In this document: one piece after another, positions 8,579 to 18,475 of the stretch | Layout: each line of letters opens with the position of its first letter | Numbering within the stretch: position 1 is the stretch's first letter | NCBI GenBank assembly: GCA_038148895.1 | Contig: JBBVGQ010000004.1 | From: Tamlana sp038148895 | Lineage (GTDB): Bacteria; Bacteroidota; Bacteroidia; Flavobacteriales; Flavobacteriaceae | DNA: 64,000 nucleotides | Strand: one strand, 5' to 3' | Program-made: the position numbers and the translations under genes | The notes under the pieces: generated by a model | Seen by the model: only the letters and a program-made list of their open reading frames with translations | Told to the model about the DNA's origin: nothing | The model's database searches: none

Positions 8579-9076
8579 CTATTTAATGCCCTTATGGACT
8601 TTCATAGCCTCCACGATGTTAAAAGCAGCGGGACAAATGGCTACATTTTTTAGGGTAAGGTTTGAAATTTGCTGAAACTTTTTGCGGTCGGTATGCGGAA
8701 ATTCACGGCAAGCTTTTGGGCGCACCTCATAAATGGAGCAGTAATTATCGTTACCCAAAAACTTACAAGGTACACTTTGCAAAACGTAATCGTTATCTTC
8801 ATCAACACGCAAAAATTGCTCAATAAATTGCTGTGGTTTCAACTTAAAATGCTTGGCTATGCGTTCAATATCCTTATCAGTAAATAACGGCCCTGTGGTT
8901 TTGCAGCAATTGGCGCATTTTAGGCAATCCGTTCGCTCAAACTCTTCTTCGTGCAATTTTTGCATCACATAATCCAAGTTTTTTGGCGGTTTCTTTTTTA
9001 GTTTCGCGAAGAATTTTTTGTTTTCGTTATGCTTATCTTTGGCGAGCTCAGGCAGTTGGTTAATGAAATCTTGCAT
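8579..9076 (-). CDS. YkgJ-family cysteine cluster protein
   Basis: The 165-residue protein carries the YkgJ pattern: Cys51, Cys54, Cys57 and Cys58 in CLKCANCCKTTGPLFTDKDI, followed by the later cysteines of VPCKFLGNDNYCSIY and RPKACREFPH, and a last one near the C-terminus. The family is believed to chelate zinc or iron and its role is unclear. It is a single gene, divergent from the methyltransferase at 9186. The start is an ATG after an AT-rich leader. Confidence 0.87.
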   Translation of the reverse strand: MQDFINQLPELAKDKHNENKKFFAKLKKKPPKNLDYVMQKLHEEEFERTDCLKCANCCKTTGPLFTDKDIERIAKHFKLKPQQFIEQFLRVDEDNDYVLQSVPCKFLGNDNYCSIYEVRPKACREFPHTDRKKFQQISNLTLKNVAICPAAFNIVEAMKVHKGIK

Positions 9077-9185
9077 AGGGTAAATTTAGACATTTAGATT
9101 TGTTAGACCTTTTAGAACACCTAGATTTTTACACCGCGACTCTAAAAACTTTTAACATATATCTTTTTAACTTGTAACTTTTACA

Positions 9186-9905
9186 ATGAAAGACCTTTTC
9201 GGAAAAGCCCTATTGGATTACTACAACGGAAATTATACTGAAGACATCATTACCTCAACTAATATTTCTGATGAAGATGAATTACCACTGCCCTATTTAT
9301 TCAGGTCGTATTCCGAAATGCCCAAAATTGAACAAAAAGCATTAAAACTTTGCAAAGGAAATGTGTTGGATGTTGGTTGTGGTTCAGGAAGCCACAGCTT
9401 GTATTTGCAGGAAAAAGGTTTTAAGGTTAAAGCTATAGACATTTCAAAAGGCGTCATTGAAGTTGCCAAAAACCGTGGTGTTTTGCATGCCGAAGTTTTA
9501 AATGTTTTAGATGAAACCGAAACGTTTGATACCATTTTATTGCTCATGAATGGCACGGGTATTTTTCAAGAGATTAAACAGGTTTCAACGTATTTAATCC
9601 ATTTAAAAAGCCTGCTAAAGCCAAACGGACAGATTTTAATTGACTCGTCGGATATCAAATACATGTATGAAGATGATGATGGTGGTTATTGGATGGACAT
9701 GAATGCCAATTATTATGGCGAACTCGATTACTATTTAAGCTATAAAGGCGAAAAAGAAACCCCCATGAAATGGTTATACCTCGATTTTGAAACCTTAAAA
9801 TTGGCATCTGAAACCATTGGTTTAAAATGCGAATTGGTTTTGAAGGGGGAACATTTTGACTATTTGGCTAAATTGTCATTCCTACATCAAAAATCAAACT
9901 TATAA
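9186..9905 (+). CDS. Class I SAM-dependent methyltransferase
   Basis: The 239-residue protein has a Rossmann-type SAM domain with motif I VLDVGCGSGSHSLYL (60-74) and the acidic end of beta 2 at KAIDIS (about 82-87). The rest fits the Methyltransf_25/11 families. The substrate is unknown. Its last 19 bases overlap the convergent outer-membrane barrel gene. It stands alone on its strand, so context does not suggest a pathway. Confidence 0.87.
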   Translation: MKDLFGKALLDYYNGNYTEDIITSTNISDEDELPLPYLFRSYSEMPKIEQKALKLCKGNVLDVGCGSGSHSLYLQEKGFKVKAIDISKGVIEVAKNRGVLHAEVLNVLDETETFDTILLLMNGTGIFQEIKQVSTYLIHLKSLLKPNGQILIDSSDIKYMYEDDDGGYWMDMNANYYGELDYYLSYKGEKETPMKWLYLDFETLKLASETIGLKCELVLKGEHFDYLAKLSFLHQKSNL

Positions 9906-11620
9906 GTTGCTCCAGCCAAAAACTGAATACTTTGCACCGGGAAATTTTGCCATTTCTGATAGGCTTTATCCGTAATATTGTTCACCTTTCCAAAAATTGA
10001 AAACTGCTCGTTAACGTGGTAACCCACGTGTGCATTGGCATCAAAATAACTGTCCAGAACAGCGGGTACATTTGCTTCTGGCGTTAATGAGCCTTCCATT
10101 TCCAAAATATCTTTGCGCTCGCCTACATAATACAAATTGGCTCCTGCAAACCATTTTTCATCTATTTGGTAATCTAAAAACAACGAACCTTTAAAATCGG
10201 GCAAGTTCCAAGGTTCGGCTTCATCATCGGTATTATAAGTAAAATACTCTGCCTTTAAGCCTAAAGTGAAATTTCTATTAACATCTATATTTATTTCACC
10301 TGCTGCGCTAAATGTATCGACGTTATCATAAACTATCCCGAATGAATTTCCGTAGTCATAACCATGTTCAGGAGTTACATTTCTAACCACATTAGTTTTA
10401 TAAAGTGCCCTGTTTCTATCCGAAATATAACGGCCACTAATATTATAGCTCATGTTGCTGGACAGCTTTCCTTTTAACCCCACGTAAGCGTTATAAAGTA
10501 GGTCATTGGGCATAATAAACAACGTTGGGGAAACAAAAGGATTCTCGTTGGCAAACCCGTAATATGAATTTTGAATCAAGTCACCTTGAATGCCCCCATA
10601 AGCAATCAATACATCGTTAACCAAACGGTACGAAGCTGTAAAATTTGGATAAATATAAAATTTACTTTTTCCTGATTCCTTATCGCTTAAATAGAATAAA
10701 GACACGCCCAAATTAACGGTTAAATCGTCTTGTTTCAACTCGTATGATGGTGAAAGCCCAATTTGGAAATTACCATAGCTCAACTCTTCATCTGTAAAAT
10801 AATTTCTATCAAAACTTCCTCCTAAATAGTCGATGATTAAATCGGTTGAAATCTCTTCGCCGTTAATGGGTACATCAACAGTTGATTGAATTTTTAAACG
10901 ATTTTCGCCCGAACCCTGGTTATCGCCAAAACGTCTAAAAAAGAAACTTCCAGAATTAATGTATGTATCTTCAAAAGAAATATCACCCCCAAAATGTGCT
11001 TCGTAAAATGAATGTCCAACATCAATACCATTGTTCAGCGCTTGCGCAACTTGGGATTCTGGCACGCCGTACCAATTGTACATTTGATGCTGAAAACCCG
11101 CCTCAACATTCCAAGCCAAATCCCTCAACCTACTGGCATAATTCAAGTTGATTTTTGAATTGGAAAAACTATCCGCAAATGAAACTCCTTCTATATCGCC
11201 TCCAGAGGAATGGTGGCTAACATAACCTCCAACACTTTCGTTTCGGCTAATGGCATGGTTTAGATACACCTCGCCCAAAATGGTGGTATAACTTCCCAAA
11301 CCCAAAGTAGCATAATTGTCATACAATTTTTCAGGAGCTTGTTTTTCAACAGTGGCGGCCTTTCCTTTTGCGGGCGTAAATGTTGATGCCACGGGAAATG
11401 AAAAAATATTATACTTAATTTCTTTTTTCGTTTCAGTGGTTTCATCATCCAAAGAGGGAGTTTCCTTTACCTTAAAGGCGTCTGAAATCGTCGGTGTATA
11501 AGGTTTTACAACATCGATAACGCCCGTGTTTATGGTATCGTTTTGTCTGTTTTGGGAAAATGCAATCGTAGTAATTAATACAACTGCCAATACCAATATG
11601 TGTTTTATGTGCTTTCGCAT
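9887..11620 (-). CDS. Plugless outer-membrane beta-barrel (TonB-receptor-like)
   Basis: The 577-residue protein begins with a clear signal peptide (residues 1-22, ending AFSQ) and continues as alternating strands typical of a TonB-dependent receptor barrel. It ends in GATYKFDF with the terminal Phe expected for Bam substrates. No plug domain or TonB box is recognisable, so it is unlikely to be a normal transporter. The TPR gene lies directly upstream (34-base gap, same strand). The pair probably works together at the outer membrane; the function is unknown. An outer-membrane anchor or assembly role is only a guess. Confidence 0.8.
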   Translation of the reverse strand: MRKHIKHILVLAVVLITTIAFSQNRQNDTINTGVIDVVKPYTPTISDAFKVKETPSLDDETTETKKEIKYNIFSFPVASTFTPAKGKAATVEKQAPEKLYDNYATLGLGSYTTILGEVYLNHAISRNESVGGYVSHHSSGGDIEGVSFADSFSNSKINLNYASRLRDLAWNVEAGFQHQMYNWYGVPESQVAQALNNGIDVGHSFYEAHFGGDISFEDTYINSGSFFFRRFGDNQGSGENRLKIQSTVDVPINGEEISTDLIIDYLGGSFDRNYFTDEELSYGNFQIGLSPSYELKQDDLTVNLGVSLFYLSDKESGKSKFYIYPNFTASYRLVNDVLIAYGGIQGDLIQNSYYGFANENPFVSPTLFIMPNDLLYNAYVGLKGKLSSNMSYNISGRYISDRNRALYKTNVVRNVTPEHGYDYGNSFGIVYDNVDTFSAAGEINIDVNRNFTLGLKAEYFTYNTDDEAEPWNLPDFKGSLFLDYQIDEKWFAGANLYYVGERKDILEMEGSLTPEANVPAVLDSYFDANAHVGYHVNEQFSIFGKVNNITDKAYQKWQNFPVQSIQFLAGATYKFDF

Positions 11621-11654
11621 GTATTTATTTTTCGTTTTATATGATTGATGAATT

Positions 11655-14600
11655 TTAATCTTCTGTTTGAATTGATGAATTTGTTTTGGCTTCCTCGGCT
11701 TTAATTTTGCTTAATTCCGTTTTAGCTTCGCTGACAACATCACTAAATTCCGCAAAATTTTCAATGACACTTTCTAAGATATAAGTGGCTTGAAAAGCAT
11801 CATTTAAGGCATAAAAATTCTTCGCCATAAGCACCAAGCCTTTGGCACTGTAATATTTGTAGCCTGAAAAATCTTTTGCCAATTTTTGAACTGAATTATT
11901 TGAAGCTTCATATTGTCCATCCTTATTTTTAAAATAAGCGTTATAGTACAAGGCTTCGGCAGCGGTTTCACCTGTTGCTACATTTTCCACCTTAGAATAA
12001 GCTGCTTTTGCCTTAGATTCATTACCTGTTTTCATTGCAGACCGTGCAATAATGATATAGGCATCGCCTTTAATTCTGTTATCCACTTTTGAGCTTGCCA
12101 ATACTTTTTCAGCATACAAAACGGCATCATTATAATTTTCCAACTGGTAGTGTGCCTTCATCATATTAGATTGCGCAAAAATGACATTCTGCGGAAAGTT
12201 AGCCTCTTGCTCCAATCGTTTTAACAACGGCATGGCTTGGTTCCAGCTTTTCTTTTCTAAGTGGAATTGTGATAATCGGGTTAAAGCCTCTTCGGTAAAT
12301 TCATTTTGGGCAGCTTCCACAACATACTTATAATGCGGTGCTGCATTTTCGCTTAAATTCTTTTTGTAATACAACTGTGCCACATAAAAATGTGCTTGTA
12401 AAGTGTGCAATCCATTTGGGAATTCATTTAAATAGCCATTAAATTGTGTTATGGCTTTATCGGTATTATTGTCTAAATACTGCTTTTCCGCAGCCTCATA
12501 TGTGGCGTTATCCAATTCTTTATCGGTAACCTCAACATAATCCAAGGTTTTTACCCATTTGGCATAATCGTTTACTCGACCCAAATCAATGTAGATTAAG
12601 CGTGCCGTAGAAACGGCTTGAACTGCCTCGGGCGTATTTGGGTAATCGGCGGCTACTTTTTTAAATTTTGTTAAAGCGCGCTCATTTTCGCTTCCATTGT
12701 AATACACCAAACCTTGCCGCAACAAAGCTTTTGGCACAAACGAACTCATACTGTATTCGCTGCTTAATTGGTCGTAAGCCCGCATCGCCTTATCTGTTTC
12801 ATTTGCTTTTACATAAGAATTACCCAACTCGTACAAGGCATCATCACGTAATTTTGATTTAGGATATTGTGACACAAATTGCTCCAATTCCTTTATTTTT
12901 TTTGTGGATTGCCCCGTATAGCCAACACTCATGGCTTTTTGAAATGCTGGATAATCAGAATCTATTTCGTTTAATTTTATGGCTTTTTCATAAGCTGAAA
13001 TAGCACTTTGATATTCACTCGACACAAAATGCGCATCACCCAAACGCAAATAAGCATCATTCAATCTAACCTTATCATCTTTCTTTTTGGAAATAAATTG
13101 ATTGAAATGTTCCGTTGCCTTCCCGTAATTTTTTAATTTGAAATATGTGTAGGCCAAGTTGTAATCCAGATTTTCCATTTCTGGAGTTGAGGACGATTTT
13201 GTTTGCTGCTGAAACTGCTTAAAATCAATTAAAGCATCATCATAATTGGTTAAATTATAATCGGTTTCGGCCTTCCAAAAAGTTGCCCGTGCTGTATAAA
13301 CTAGGTCTTGTTGTTCGGTTAAAGAGGCATCAAAAAGTGACGCTGCTTCAAGAAAATTGCCTTCATTATAAAGTTCTAAACCTCTATAAAAGGCCACTTT
13401 TTGATAGGCCACTTTGCTTTCAAAACTTTTTTTATCTTTCAGTAGCTTTAACGCTTCTTTGTAATTTTTTGAAGTAATGTACGAGTCTATTAAAAGTGTT
13501 TCAATTTCCTCCTTGTAGCTGGTTTCAGGATATTTTTCCAAATAACCTGCCAACACTTGTGGCACCGATTGGTAAGGATTGCCTATTTCGTAACTAATTT
13601 TAGCGTAATTTAACCAAGCATCTTCCTGGATTTTTAAATCGAAATCTATTTGTGAGGCATTTCTAAAAGCATTCAAAGCCTCTTGTTTTTTATCAAGGTG
13701 CACATAGCTTTCACCCAAGTGGTAATAGGCATTTTGGGCAATGGCATTGGTTCCACCAACTATTTTATTGAATTCTGATATGGCCTTTTCATAATCCTTC
13801 TGTTTGTAATAGGCATAGCCCAATTGGTAATAGTCTGTATTGTTCCATTTCCCCGTTCTATCCCTTGGCCCTTTTTTGCCTTTGTATTCAGTCAGATATG
13901 GAATGGCTTCAGCATATTTTTCTAAATTGAAATAGCTTTCACCTATAATTTTTGAAAGTTCCGAAACTTCATTGGCATCACTTTTATCCAATTGTGCTTT
14001 TGCCAGTTCAATCGCTTTATCAAAATTCCCCAATTTAAAATTCAAATCGGCTTGGTAATAGGACAGTTTTTCCTTGTAGCGTTCTTGGTCGCTAACTTGT
14101 TCAAAATAGGTATTGGCCTTATCATAATCGTCACCTTCATAAGCCATAAAGCCAATATAGTATTTCGCCTGTGAACCATACTCTTGGGAATTTTCAACAC
14201 GGCTCAAATATTTTTTGGCATCTTTATATTGCTTTGTTGTAAAGGCCGTATAGCCGTTGTTGAAATAAAATTTTTCACGCTCTTTTCTCCCCAAGGCATT
14301 TTCATCTACTTTGTCATACCACTTTCTGGCGTATGCATACTTTCCATTGGTAAAATAATAATCGGCCACATCAACAAATGCAGTGTTTCTTTTGGTACTT
14401 GTTGGATAATCCTTTACAAAATCCTCAACCAATTGGTCTGCGTTTTGCTGGTTTAAACGTACCGCACAATTGGCAACATAATAGGCACAATCAGATTGCA
14501 ATACTTCTTCGTCTGCGGTTTTTTTAATGTCTCCAAACAAAGACTGAGCAGCACGATATTGTTGATTGTTATATAGCGATAACGCCTTTTGGTATTCTAC

Positions 14601-14693
14601 CAAATTACTGGTATATGTGGCTGATTGTTGTGCTAAAATTTGTAGACTTAAATTAACCGCCAACAATAGCAAAACCATATTTTTTATAGTCAT
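11655..14693 (-). CDS. Large periplasmic tetratricopeptide-repeat protein
   Basis: The 1012-residue protein starts with a signal peptide (cleavage after about residue 21, LQILAQ) and consists almost wholly of TPR-like helix pairs, for example QLGYAYYKQKDYEKAISEF and LRLGDAHFVSSEYQSAISAY. It is expected in the periplasm or outer-membrane-associated as a protein-binding scaffold. It lies just upstream of the barrel gene in one operon, with a -7 box 26 bases before its ATG. The catalytic function is probably nil. Partners are not identified. Confidence 0.88.
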   Translation of the reverse strand: MTIKNMVLLLLAVNLSLQILAQQSATYTSNLVEYQKALSLYNNQQYRAAQSLFGDIKKTADEEVLQSDCAYYVANCAVRLNQQNADQLVEDFVKDYPTSTKRNTAFVDVADYYFTNGKYAYARKWYDKVDENALGRKEREKFYFNNGYTAFTTKQYKDAKKYLSRVENSQEYGSQAKYYIGFMAYEGDDYDKANTYFEQVSDQERYKEKLSYYQADLNFKLGNFDKAIELAKAQLDKSDANEVSELSKIIGESYFNLEKYAEAIPYLTEYKGKKGPRDRTGKWNNTDYYQLGYAYYKQKDYEKAISEFNKIVGGTNAIAQNAYYHLGESYVHLDKKQEALNAFRNASQIDFDLKIQEDAWLNYAKISYEIGNPYQSVPQVLAGYLEKYPETSYKEEIETLLIDSYITSKNYKEALKLLKDKKSFESKVAYQKVAFYRGLELYNEGNFLEAASLFDASLTEQQDLVYTARATFWKAETDYNLTNYDDALIDFKQFQQQTKSSSTPEMENLDYNLAYTYFKLKNYGKATEHFNQFISKKKDDKVRLNDAYLRLGDAHFVSSEYQSAISAYEKAIKLNEIDSDYPAFQKAMSVGYTGQSTKKIKELEQFVSQYPKSKLRDDALYELGNSYVKANETDKAMRAYDQLSSEYSMSSFVPKALLRQGLVYYNGSENERALTKFKKVAADYPNTPEAVQAVSTARLIYIDLGRVNDYAKWVKTLDYVEVTDKELDNATYEAAEKQYLDNNTDKAITQFNGYLNEFPNGLHTLQAHFYVAQLYYKKNLSENAAPHYKYVVEAAQNEFTEEALTRLSQFHLEKKSWNQAMPLLKRLEQEANFPQNVIFAQSNMMKAHYQLENYNDAVLYAEKVLASSKVDNRIKGDAYIIIARSAMKTGNESKAKAAYSKVENVATGETAAEALYYNAYFKNKDGQYEASNNSVQKLAKDFSGYKYYSAKGLVLMAKNFYALNDAFQATYILESVIENFAEFSDVVSEAKTELSKIKAEEAKTNSSIQTED

Positions 14694-14718
14694 TAACGTT
14701 CGTTTTTAATTTGATGAT

Positions 14719-14726
14719 CAAAGATA
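14719..14726 (-). promoter_or_regulatory. Predicted promoter of the TPR/barrel operon (TATCTTTG)
   Basis: TATCTTTG on the minus strand fits TAnnTTTG and lies 26 bases before the TPR gene's start codon. About 20 bases further up is TTTCG, a weak -33. The other strand gives the divergent methyltransferase region. Confidence 0.55.
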
Positions 14727-14915
14727 TATTAATCTGAATCCTATAACGAAATAATCGTGCCATAATTATAAACCGAGTTATTAAATGATTAAAAAATTGG
14801 AAGACCGATGCTTGAAGGCCGAAGCAATGAAGTACTTTTTTTAAACTTTTACCGTTACTTTTTAAGATTTAACTTTTTAATAATACTTTTACCTCTTGAA
14901 AAAACGCTGTTTAGA

Positions 14916-15908
14916 ATGCCCAAAGTTATTACACCTGATGATTTTATTGAAACTTATGCAAAACTTCGCCAAAGGGGTTTAGGTTTTATATCATCTAAGT
15001 TTAATTTGAACGAAATAGACCGGGCCAAGACGGCTTTTAATCATTTATCCATACAATCTTCAAATTGGTGGATTATCCCAAAGGTGCAACAACGCTGGAG
15101 GAAAATGATAAGCGGCAACAAGGACTTAGAACTTGAGCAGTTCATAATGGAAAATCATTTGAAAGGACTGAAAAACTTAAAAATGTTGTCATTGGGTAGT
15201 GGCGACTGTACGTCTGAATTAAAATTTGCCAAATACAAAAATTTTAAAGAAATATTATGTACCGATATTGCCGAAAAACCCCTAAATAAAGCAAAAGAAA
15301 TCGCAACAAAGGAAAATTTGAACAACATTAAATTTCAAATACAGGATGTCAATAATTTTTCACTTCCTGAAAATCAATTTGATGTTGTTTATTTTAGAGC
15401 ATCGCTCCATCATTTTAGAAATATTGACTCATTTATTGGAAACCATATTTTAAAAACCCTTAAATCGGATGGCTTTTTAATAATTGATGAATATGTTGGT
15501 CCTACAAGGCTTCAATTTTCAAAGCATCAAATAAAATCCATAAATAAATCCATTAAATTAATTCCTAAAAAACTCAGAAAAAGGTTCAAATTAAATTTTT
15601 ATAAAAACAAGGTTTATGGGGCTGGCTTAATACGAATGGTTTTGGCAGACCCCTCAGAATGTGTGGATTCTGCTAGCATAATGCCTTCTATTCGCAAGTA
15701 TTTTGAAACTGTACATGAAACTGGTTATGGCGGAAACATACTTACATTGGCACTAAAAGATATAGCACATCACTTTGTAGAACTTGATGATGAAAAAGAG
15801 GCCACACTAAATTCATTGTTTGACTATGAAGACCATTATTTGCAAAAGCACAAGAGTGATTATATATTTGGAATATACAAGCCAAAAACAAACATAATTG
15901 CTTCATAG
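14916..15908 (+). CDS. Class I SAM-dependent methyltransferase
   Basis: From the ATG at 14916 the protein has 330 residues (MPKVITPDDFIETYAKL). Motif I is LSLGSGDCTSELKFA and motif II ILCTDIAEKPLNKA; the typical DVVYFRASLHHFRN post-motif follows. An upstream ATG at 14808 would add 36 poorly conserved residues, so I chose the later start. The substrate is unknown. It precedes ftsE and the glycan island on the same strand with a 60-base gap, so a role in modifying a glycan or lipid is possible but not shown. Confidence 0.78.
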   Translation: MPKVITPDDFIETYAKLRQRGLGFISSKFNLNEIDRAKTAFNHLSIQSSNWWIIPKVQQRWRKMISGNKDLELEQFIMENHLKGLKNLKMLSLGSGDCTSELKFAKYKNFKEILCTDIAEKPLNKAKEIATKENLNNIKFQIQDVNNFSLPENQFDVVYFRASLHHFRNIDSFIGNHILKTLKSDGFLIIDEYVGPTRLQFSKHQIKSINKSIKLIPKKLRKRFKLNFYKNKVYGAGLIRMVLADPSECVDSASIMPSIRKYFETVHETGYGGNILTLALKDIAHHFVELDDEKEATLNSLFDYEDHYLQKHKSDYIFGIYKPKTNIIAS

Positions 15909-15968
15909 AAAGTAAAAAATCAAGTAATTAATAATACATTTATATCATCAAAAACTTCAACATATTTT

Positions 15969-16661
15969 ATGGCAAATCCAATTTTAAAATTAAAGGACGC
16001 ATCTATTTTTCAAGGTGAAAGCCTTGTGCTCTCAAACGTTAATGTTGAAGTTAACAAAGGTGATTTTGTATATCTCATTGGAAAAACAGGAACGGGGAAA
16101 AGTAGTTTCATGAAAACCCTTTACGGCGACTTACCTCTAAAAGAAGGCGAAGGCCATATTGTTGATTTTGATTTAAAAACATTAACGGATAAAGAAATTC
16201 CATTCTTAAGACGAAAATTAGGAGTCGTTTTTCAGGATTTTAAATTACTAATAGACAGAACGGTTAACGACAATTTGCTTTTTGTTTTAAAGGCTACGGG
16301 CTGGAAAGACAAAGATAAAATGGACACGCGAGTTGAAGAAGTACTGGCAAAAGTCGATATGAAAACCAAAGGCTTCAAATACCCACACGAACTTTCTGGT
16401 GGCGAACAACAACGTGTTGCCATTGCACGGGCTTTACTAAACAACCCTGAACTTATTTTGGCCGATGAACCTACAGGGAACTTAGACCCTCAAACCAGTG
16501 TTGAAGTTATGGAGGTTTTGCAGGACATCAATAAAAATGGCAACACCATACTTATGGCCACTCACGATTATGCGCTTTTGCTTAAATACCCAAGTAAAAC
16601 CTTAAGGTGTGATGAAAACCAAGTTTATGAGGTTGTTCAACGGAAAAATAAAACAATATAA
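15969..16661 (+). CDS. ftsE: Cell division ATP-binding protein FtsE
   Basis: The 230-residue ATPase has Walker A GKTGTGKSS (38-46), Q-loop VFQDFKLL (Gln89), signature LSGGEQQR (142-149) and Walker B LILADEPTGN (162-171). Together with the internal wording (GDLPLKEGEGHIVDFDL) it matches flavobacterial FtsE. FtsE works with the membrane protein FtsX to drive peptidoglycan hydrolysis at the septum. FtsX is not next to it in this window, unlike the E. coli order. It is followed 39 bases later by a GT2 gene. A MacB-type ABC ATPase is the only serious alternative. Confidence 0.85.
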   Translation: MANPILKLKDASIFQGESLVLSNVNVEVNKGDFVYLIGKTGTGKSSFMKTLYGDLPLKEGEGHIVDFDLKTLTDKEIPFLRRKLGVVFQDFKLLIDRTVNDNLLFVLKATGWKDKDKMDTRVEEVLAKVDMKTKGFKYPHELSGGEQQRVAIARALLNNPELILADEPTGNLDPQTSVEVMEVLQDINKNGNTILMATHDYALLLKYPSKTLRCDENQVYEVVQRKNKTI

Positions 16662-16700
16662 AATTGGCATCCAAATTTCTGTATCTGTAGCTGAAAAATA

Positions 16701-17555
16701 ATGCTTTCTATTTTAATACCAACATATAATTACAACATTGTTTCTTTAGTTAAAGAATTACATAAACAAGCTGAAGATTGTAATATTGATTTTGAAATTT
16801 TGGTTTACGATGATGCTTCAGAAATCTATTATTCAGATAAAAACAGCATCATTTCTCAATTAAAAAACACCTCCTATACAATATTAAAACAAAACGTTGG
16901 GCGCAGTATCATAAGAAACCTGCTTGCCAAGAATGCCAAAAATGGTTTGTTGTTGTTTGTTGATGCCGGGACATTTCCAAAATCAAAAGACTTCATAAAA
17001 ATATATTTAAACCATACAACCAACAGCGTTATTTGTGGAGGCATGACCAATACTGAAAAACCTCCACAAACACCCTTTAAACTTAGATGGATTTATACAA
17101 AAGAACGGGAAGCCAACACGCTTTGTTCCTCTAACTTTTTAATAAAAAAAGAGTTGATGCTTCAATATCCTTTTGATGAATCTTTAAACAAATATGGCTA
17201 CGAGGATGTGCTATTTTTTAATAATCTAATTGACAATAGCATTGAGGTTGAATTAATTAAAAACCAAGTAATTCATTTTGATGACGACGATGCCGCTACT
17301 TATATAAAAAATACTGAGTACGCTATTGAAAATCTTGTTATTCTCGAAAAGTCAAAAAAGCTTCAAGTTAGCTCTTCCAAAATTTTAAAATATCACAACA
17401 TTTTAAATAAGCTAGGACTATCAACCTCTGTTGCCGCTTTATTCAAACTTTCAAAAAAAATTATTTTAAAAAACCTAAATTCCTCCCGACCTTCGTTATT
17501 GGTGTTTGATTTTTATAGATTGGGTTACTTTTGCAACATAAAAAACGAAGAATGA
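16701..17555 (+). CDS. Glycosyltransferase family 2
   Basis: The 284-residue protein starts at once with the GT2 fold, MLSILIPTYNYN, and has the nucleotide-sugar acidic motif at YDDAS (about 42-46) and a later acidic FDESLNKYGYEDVLFF typical of the acceptor side. It adds a sugar to a surface-glycan chain; donor and acceptor cannot be told. Its stop overlaps the start of the next GT2 gene (ATGA), so the two are translationally coupled. The region is AT-rich, which fits a laterally exchanged glycan island. Confidence 0.86.
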   Translation: MLSILIPTYNYNIVSLVKELHKQAEDCNIDFEILVYDDASEIYYSDKNSIISQLKNTSYTILKQNVGRSIIRNLLAKNAKNGLLLFVDAGTFPKSKDFIKIYLNHTTNSVICGGMTNTEKPPQTPFKLRWIYTKEREANTLCSSNFLIKKELMLQYPFDESLNKYGYEDVLFFNNLIDNSIEVELIKNQVIHFDDDDAATYIKNTEYAIENLVILEKSKKLQVSSSKILKYHNILNKLGLSTSVAALFKLSKKIILKNLNSSRPSLLVFDFYRLGYFCNIKNEE

Positions 17556-18475
17556 AGCCTTTTTTCTCCGTTGTCATACCGCTTTACAATAAAGAAGAAT
17601 TTATTGAAGATACCCTAAAAAGTGTTTTAAACCAAACTTTTCAGGATTTTGAAATTATTGTTGTTAATGATGGCTCAACAGATCAAAGCCTAAAAATTGT
17701 AAATAAATTAAAAACTGAAAAAATAAGGCTGTTTACAAATAAAAACGGAGGCTTGTCATTTTCCAGAAACTTCGGCATTAAACAGGCAAAGGCAGACTTT
17801 ATTGCCTTTTTGGATGCGGATGATTTGTGGGCTGAAGATTTTTTGGAAACCATTTTTAAACTGATTAAAAAGTTTAGCAAACATTCATTATTCACCACAG
17901 CATTTAAAGTATTTGCAAAATCAAAACACACAGATTTAGCTTCCAGTGAATTTGATATCACTTTAACCAAAAACATAGCAAACTACACGCAATTATCAAA
18001 AATCTTGGTGCACATTGGTGCCATGGTGGTACACAAAAGGGTCTTTAATAAAGTTGGTTGTTTCGATGAACACATCAACTATGCCGAGGATGAGGATTTT
18101 TACATCCGGGCATTTTCAGAAACTAATTTTGATTTAGTTTATTACACTTTGCCTAAGGCATTTTACAGAATATTGGGCACAAATCAGTTAACAAGCCCAA
18201 ATCCTAAATTTAAAAGAAATATTCCAAATTTTGAAAGTTATGCAACCACTAAAAACATAAAAGATTTAAAACCTTATTTAGATGCTATTCACTATAAGCT
18301 ATTGGTACTTTATAAAATGGAACGGAATAAAGATTTAGTGCGTTTTTATAAACAGAAAATTTCAAACAAAAACTTAAATCTGGTTCAAAAAATAAAATTT
18401 CACCTGCCTATTTGGGCATTTTATTACAGCAAGCGCATCTATCTTTGGTTTTCCAATAGGTTTATCCAATCCTGA
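17552..18475 (+). CDS. Glycosyltransferase family 2
   Basis: The ATG at 17552, in a 4-base ATGA overlap with the previous gene, gives a 307-residue GT2 enzyme: FSVVIPLYNKEEFIE, VVNDGSTDQS, AFLDADDLW (DxD-like metal site) and YAEDEDFYIRAF. A codon 21 bases upstream would extend it but would enter the preceding gene further. It probably acts in the same glycan pathway. Its 3' end overlaps the convergent GT4 gene by 37 bases. Confidence 0.88.
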   Translation: MKPFFSVVIPLYNKEEFIEDTLKSVLNQTFQDFEIIVVNDGSTDQSLKIVNKLKTEKIRLFTNKNGGLSFSRNFGIKQAKADFIAFLDADDLWAEDFLETIFKLIKKFSKHSLFTTAFKVFAKSKHTDLASSEFDITLTKNIANYTQLSKILVHIGAMVVHKRVFNKVGCFDEHINYAEDEDFYIRAFSETNFDLVYYTLPKAFYRILGTNQLTSPNPKFKRNIPNFESYATTKNIKDLKPYLDAIHYKLLVLYKMERNKDLVRFYKQKISNKNLNLVQKIKFHLPIWAFYYSKRIYLWFSNRFIQS

